Source of the DNA: JAAYGT01 sp050252075
GTDB taxonomy: Bacteria > Pseudomonadota > Gammaproteobacteria > Burkholderiales > Burkholderiaceae_B
Length of the DNA: 24,230 bases
Assembly (NCBI GenBank): GCA_050252075.1
Contig: JBFWLP010000047.1
Span: forward strand, 1-24,230
Direction: 5' to 3'
In this document: positions 23,787 to 24,230 of the stretch, piece after piece
Position numbering within the stretch: position 1 is the first letter of the stretch
Layout of the letters: every line of letters starts with the position of its first letter
Position numbers and translations under genes: made by a program
Notes under the pieces: model-generated
Databases searched by the model: none
Seen by the model: only the letters and a program-made list of their open reading frames with translations
Told to the model about the DNA's origin: nothing

Positions 23787-24230
23787 GCCCCACCCCCTTT
23801 GCGGCTTTGCTCATACTGATGCACCTGGTTGTACTGGAAAATAACCAGGGGAACCAGCAACAGCAGCACCATGATGCAGGTAACCGCCGCCGCCATGGGC
23901 CAGTCGGCATTATTGAAAAACTCGGTCCACATGACGCGTCCCATCATCAGGGTATCGGCGCCCCCAAGCATTTCGGGAATCACGTATTCGCCGACGGACG
24001 GTATGAATACCAGCATGGCACCGGCCACCACGCCGGGCATGGTCAAGGGCAGTGTTACACGGGCAAACGCCGTCCAGGGGCGCGCACCCAGGTCGTAAGC
24101 CGCCTCTAGCAGGCGAACGTCGAGCTTGACCAGGTTGGCATACAGCGGAAGAATGAAAAACGGCAAATAGGCATAGACCAGGCCGATATAAACCGCCAGG
24201 TCCGTGCGATAAATTTCCAGCGGTGTATCA
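23783..24230 (-). CDS. potH: Putrescine ABC transporter permease PotH, 3' part
   Basis: The C-terminal 148 residues of the second permease subunit; the start lies beyond the right edge of the window. The visible part begins inside a membrane segment (IGLVYAYLPFFILPLYANLV) and includes the EAA loop LLEAAYDLGARPWTAFARVTLPLTMPGV, then VFIPSVGEYVIPEMLGG, a block typical of PotH/PotB, and a final hydrophobic segment (AVTCIMVLLLLVPLVIF). The gene is intact up to its stop and overlaps potI by ATGA. No frameshift is seen. The PotH assignment depends on its pairing with PotI. Confidence 0.9.
   Translation of the reverse strand, partial: DTPLEIYRTDLAVYIGLVYAYLPFFILPLYANLVKLDVRLLEAAYDLGARPWTAFARVTLPLTMPGVVAGAMLVFIPSVGEYVIPEMLGGADTLMMGRVMWTEFFNNADWPMAAAVTCIMVLLLLVPLVIFQYNQVHQYEQSRKGGGA

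Noticed and set aside
1..24230. Defence system, prophage, integron, CRISPR or biosynthetic cluster
   Set aside because: No nuclease/toxin pairs, integrases, spacer arrays or secondary-metabolite enzymes are visible; nearly all genes are recognisable housekeeping or envelope genes.

Overview
The window looks like chromosomal DNA of a betaproteobacterium, most likely Burkholderiales/Alcaligenaceae (a Bordetella or Pusillimonas-type relative). This rests on G+C-rich codon use, on how closely the housekeeping proteins resemble the proteobacterial families (RNase G, MsbA, HrpA, DnaE, bifunctional ArgA, PotI), and on a lipopolysaccharide-core gene set of glycosyltransferases plus polysaccharide deacetylases. 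That set resembles one I remember from Bordetella. The taxonomic call is inference; no rRNA is present. All major genes look intact, and I see no tRNA, rRNA, CRISPR array, phage gene or transposase gene.

Layout. (1) 1-182: a short array of four CTCTGACCCC repeats runs up to the promoter region of rng (RNase G, + strand). (2) 1677-3905 (- strand): msbA followed 18 bp later by a small lipoprotein gene. (3) 4001-6031 (+ strand): a GT9 heptosyltransferase-like gene, a YdcF/ElyC-like membrane protein and a cysteine-cluster protein, tightly packed and divergent from msbA. (4) 6048-11837 (- strand): six genes in the order of transcription GT4, deacetylase, GT2, GT4, deacetylase, GT4. They are joined by ATGA stop/start overlaps (one 7-bp gap), and the first of them overlaps the stop codon of dnaE. 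(5) 11834-15328: dnaE. (6) 15360-15423: a perfect 27-bp inverted repeat made of the same CTCTGACCCC motif, between dnaE and hrpA. (7) 15442-19287: hrpA, divergent from argA (19366-20730) across a 78-bp spacer with a symmetric AT-rich core. (8) yggX (20826-21098), tail to tail with phoU (21095-21850). (9) 21924-24230 (- strand): potH (partial) - potI - ArsC-like - rpiA.

How the genes fit together. MsbA, the heptosyltransferase-like protein and the six-gene cluster point to assembly of the LPS inner/outer core on the cytoplasmic face, de-N-acetylation of core hexosamines, and flipping by MsbA. RNase G and HrpA act on RNA, DnaE on DNA replication, ArgA on arginine synthesis, RpiA on the pentose phosphate pathway, PhoU on phosphate signalling, YggX on iron/oxidative protection and PotHI on polyamine uptake.

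The most unusual things are the two sets of CTCTGACCCC repeats (a direct array before rng and a REPIN-like palindrome between hrpA and dnaE) and the translational coupling of the replicative polymerase gene to a six-gene glycan cluster. No gene-free stretch exceeds 300 bases; the longest are 1-182 and 15329-15441, both described below. I found no clearly novel multigene system and say so plainly.
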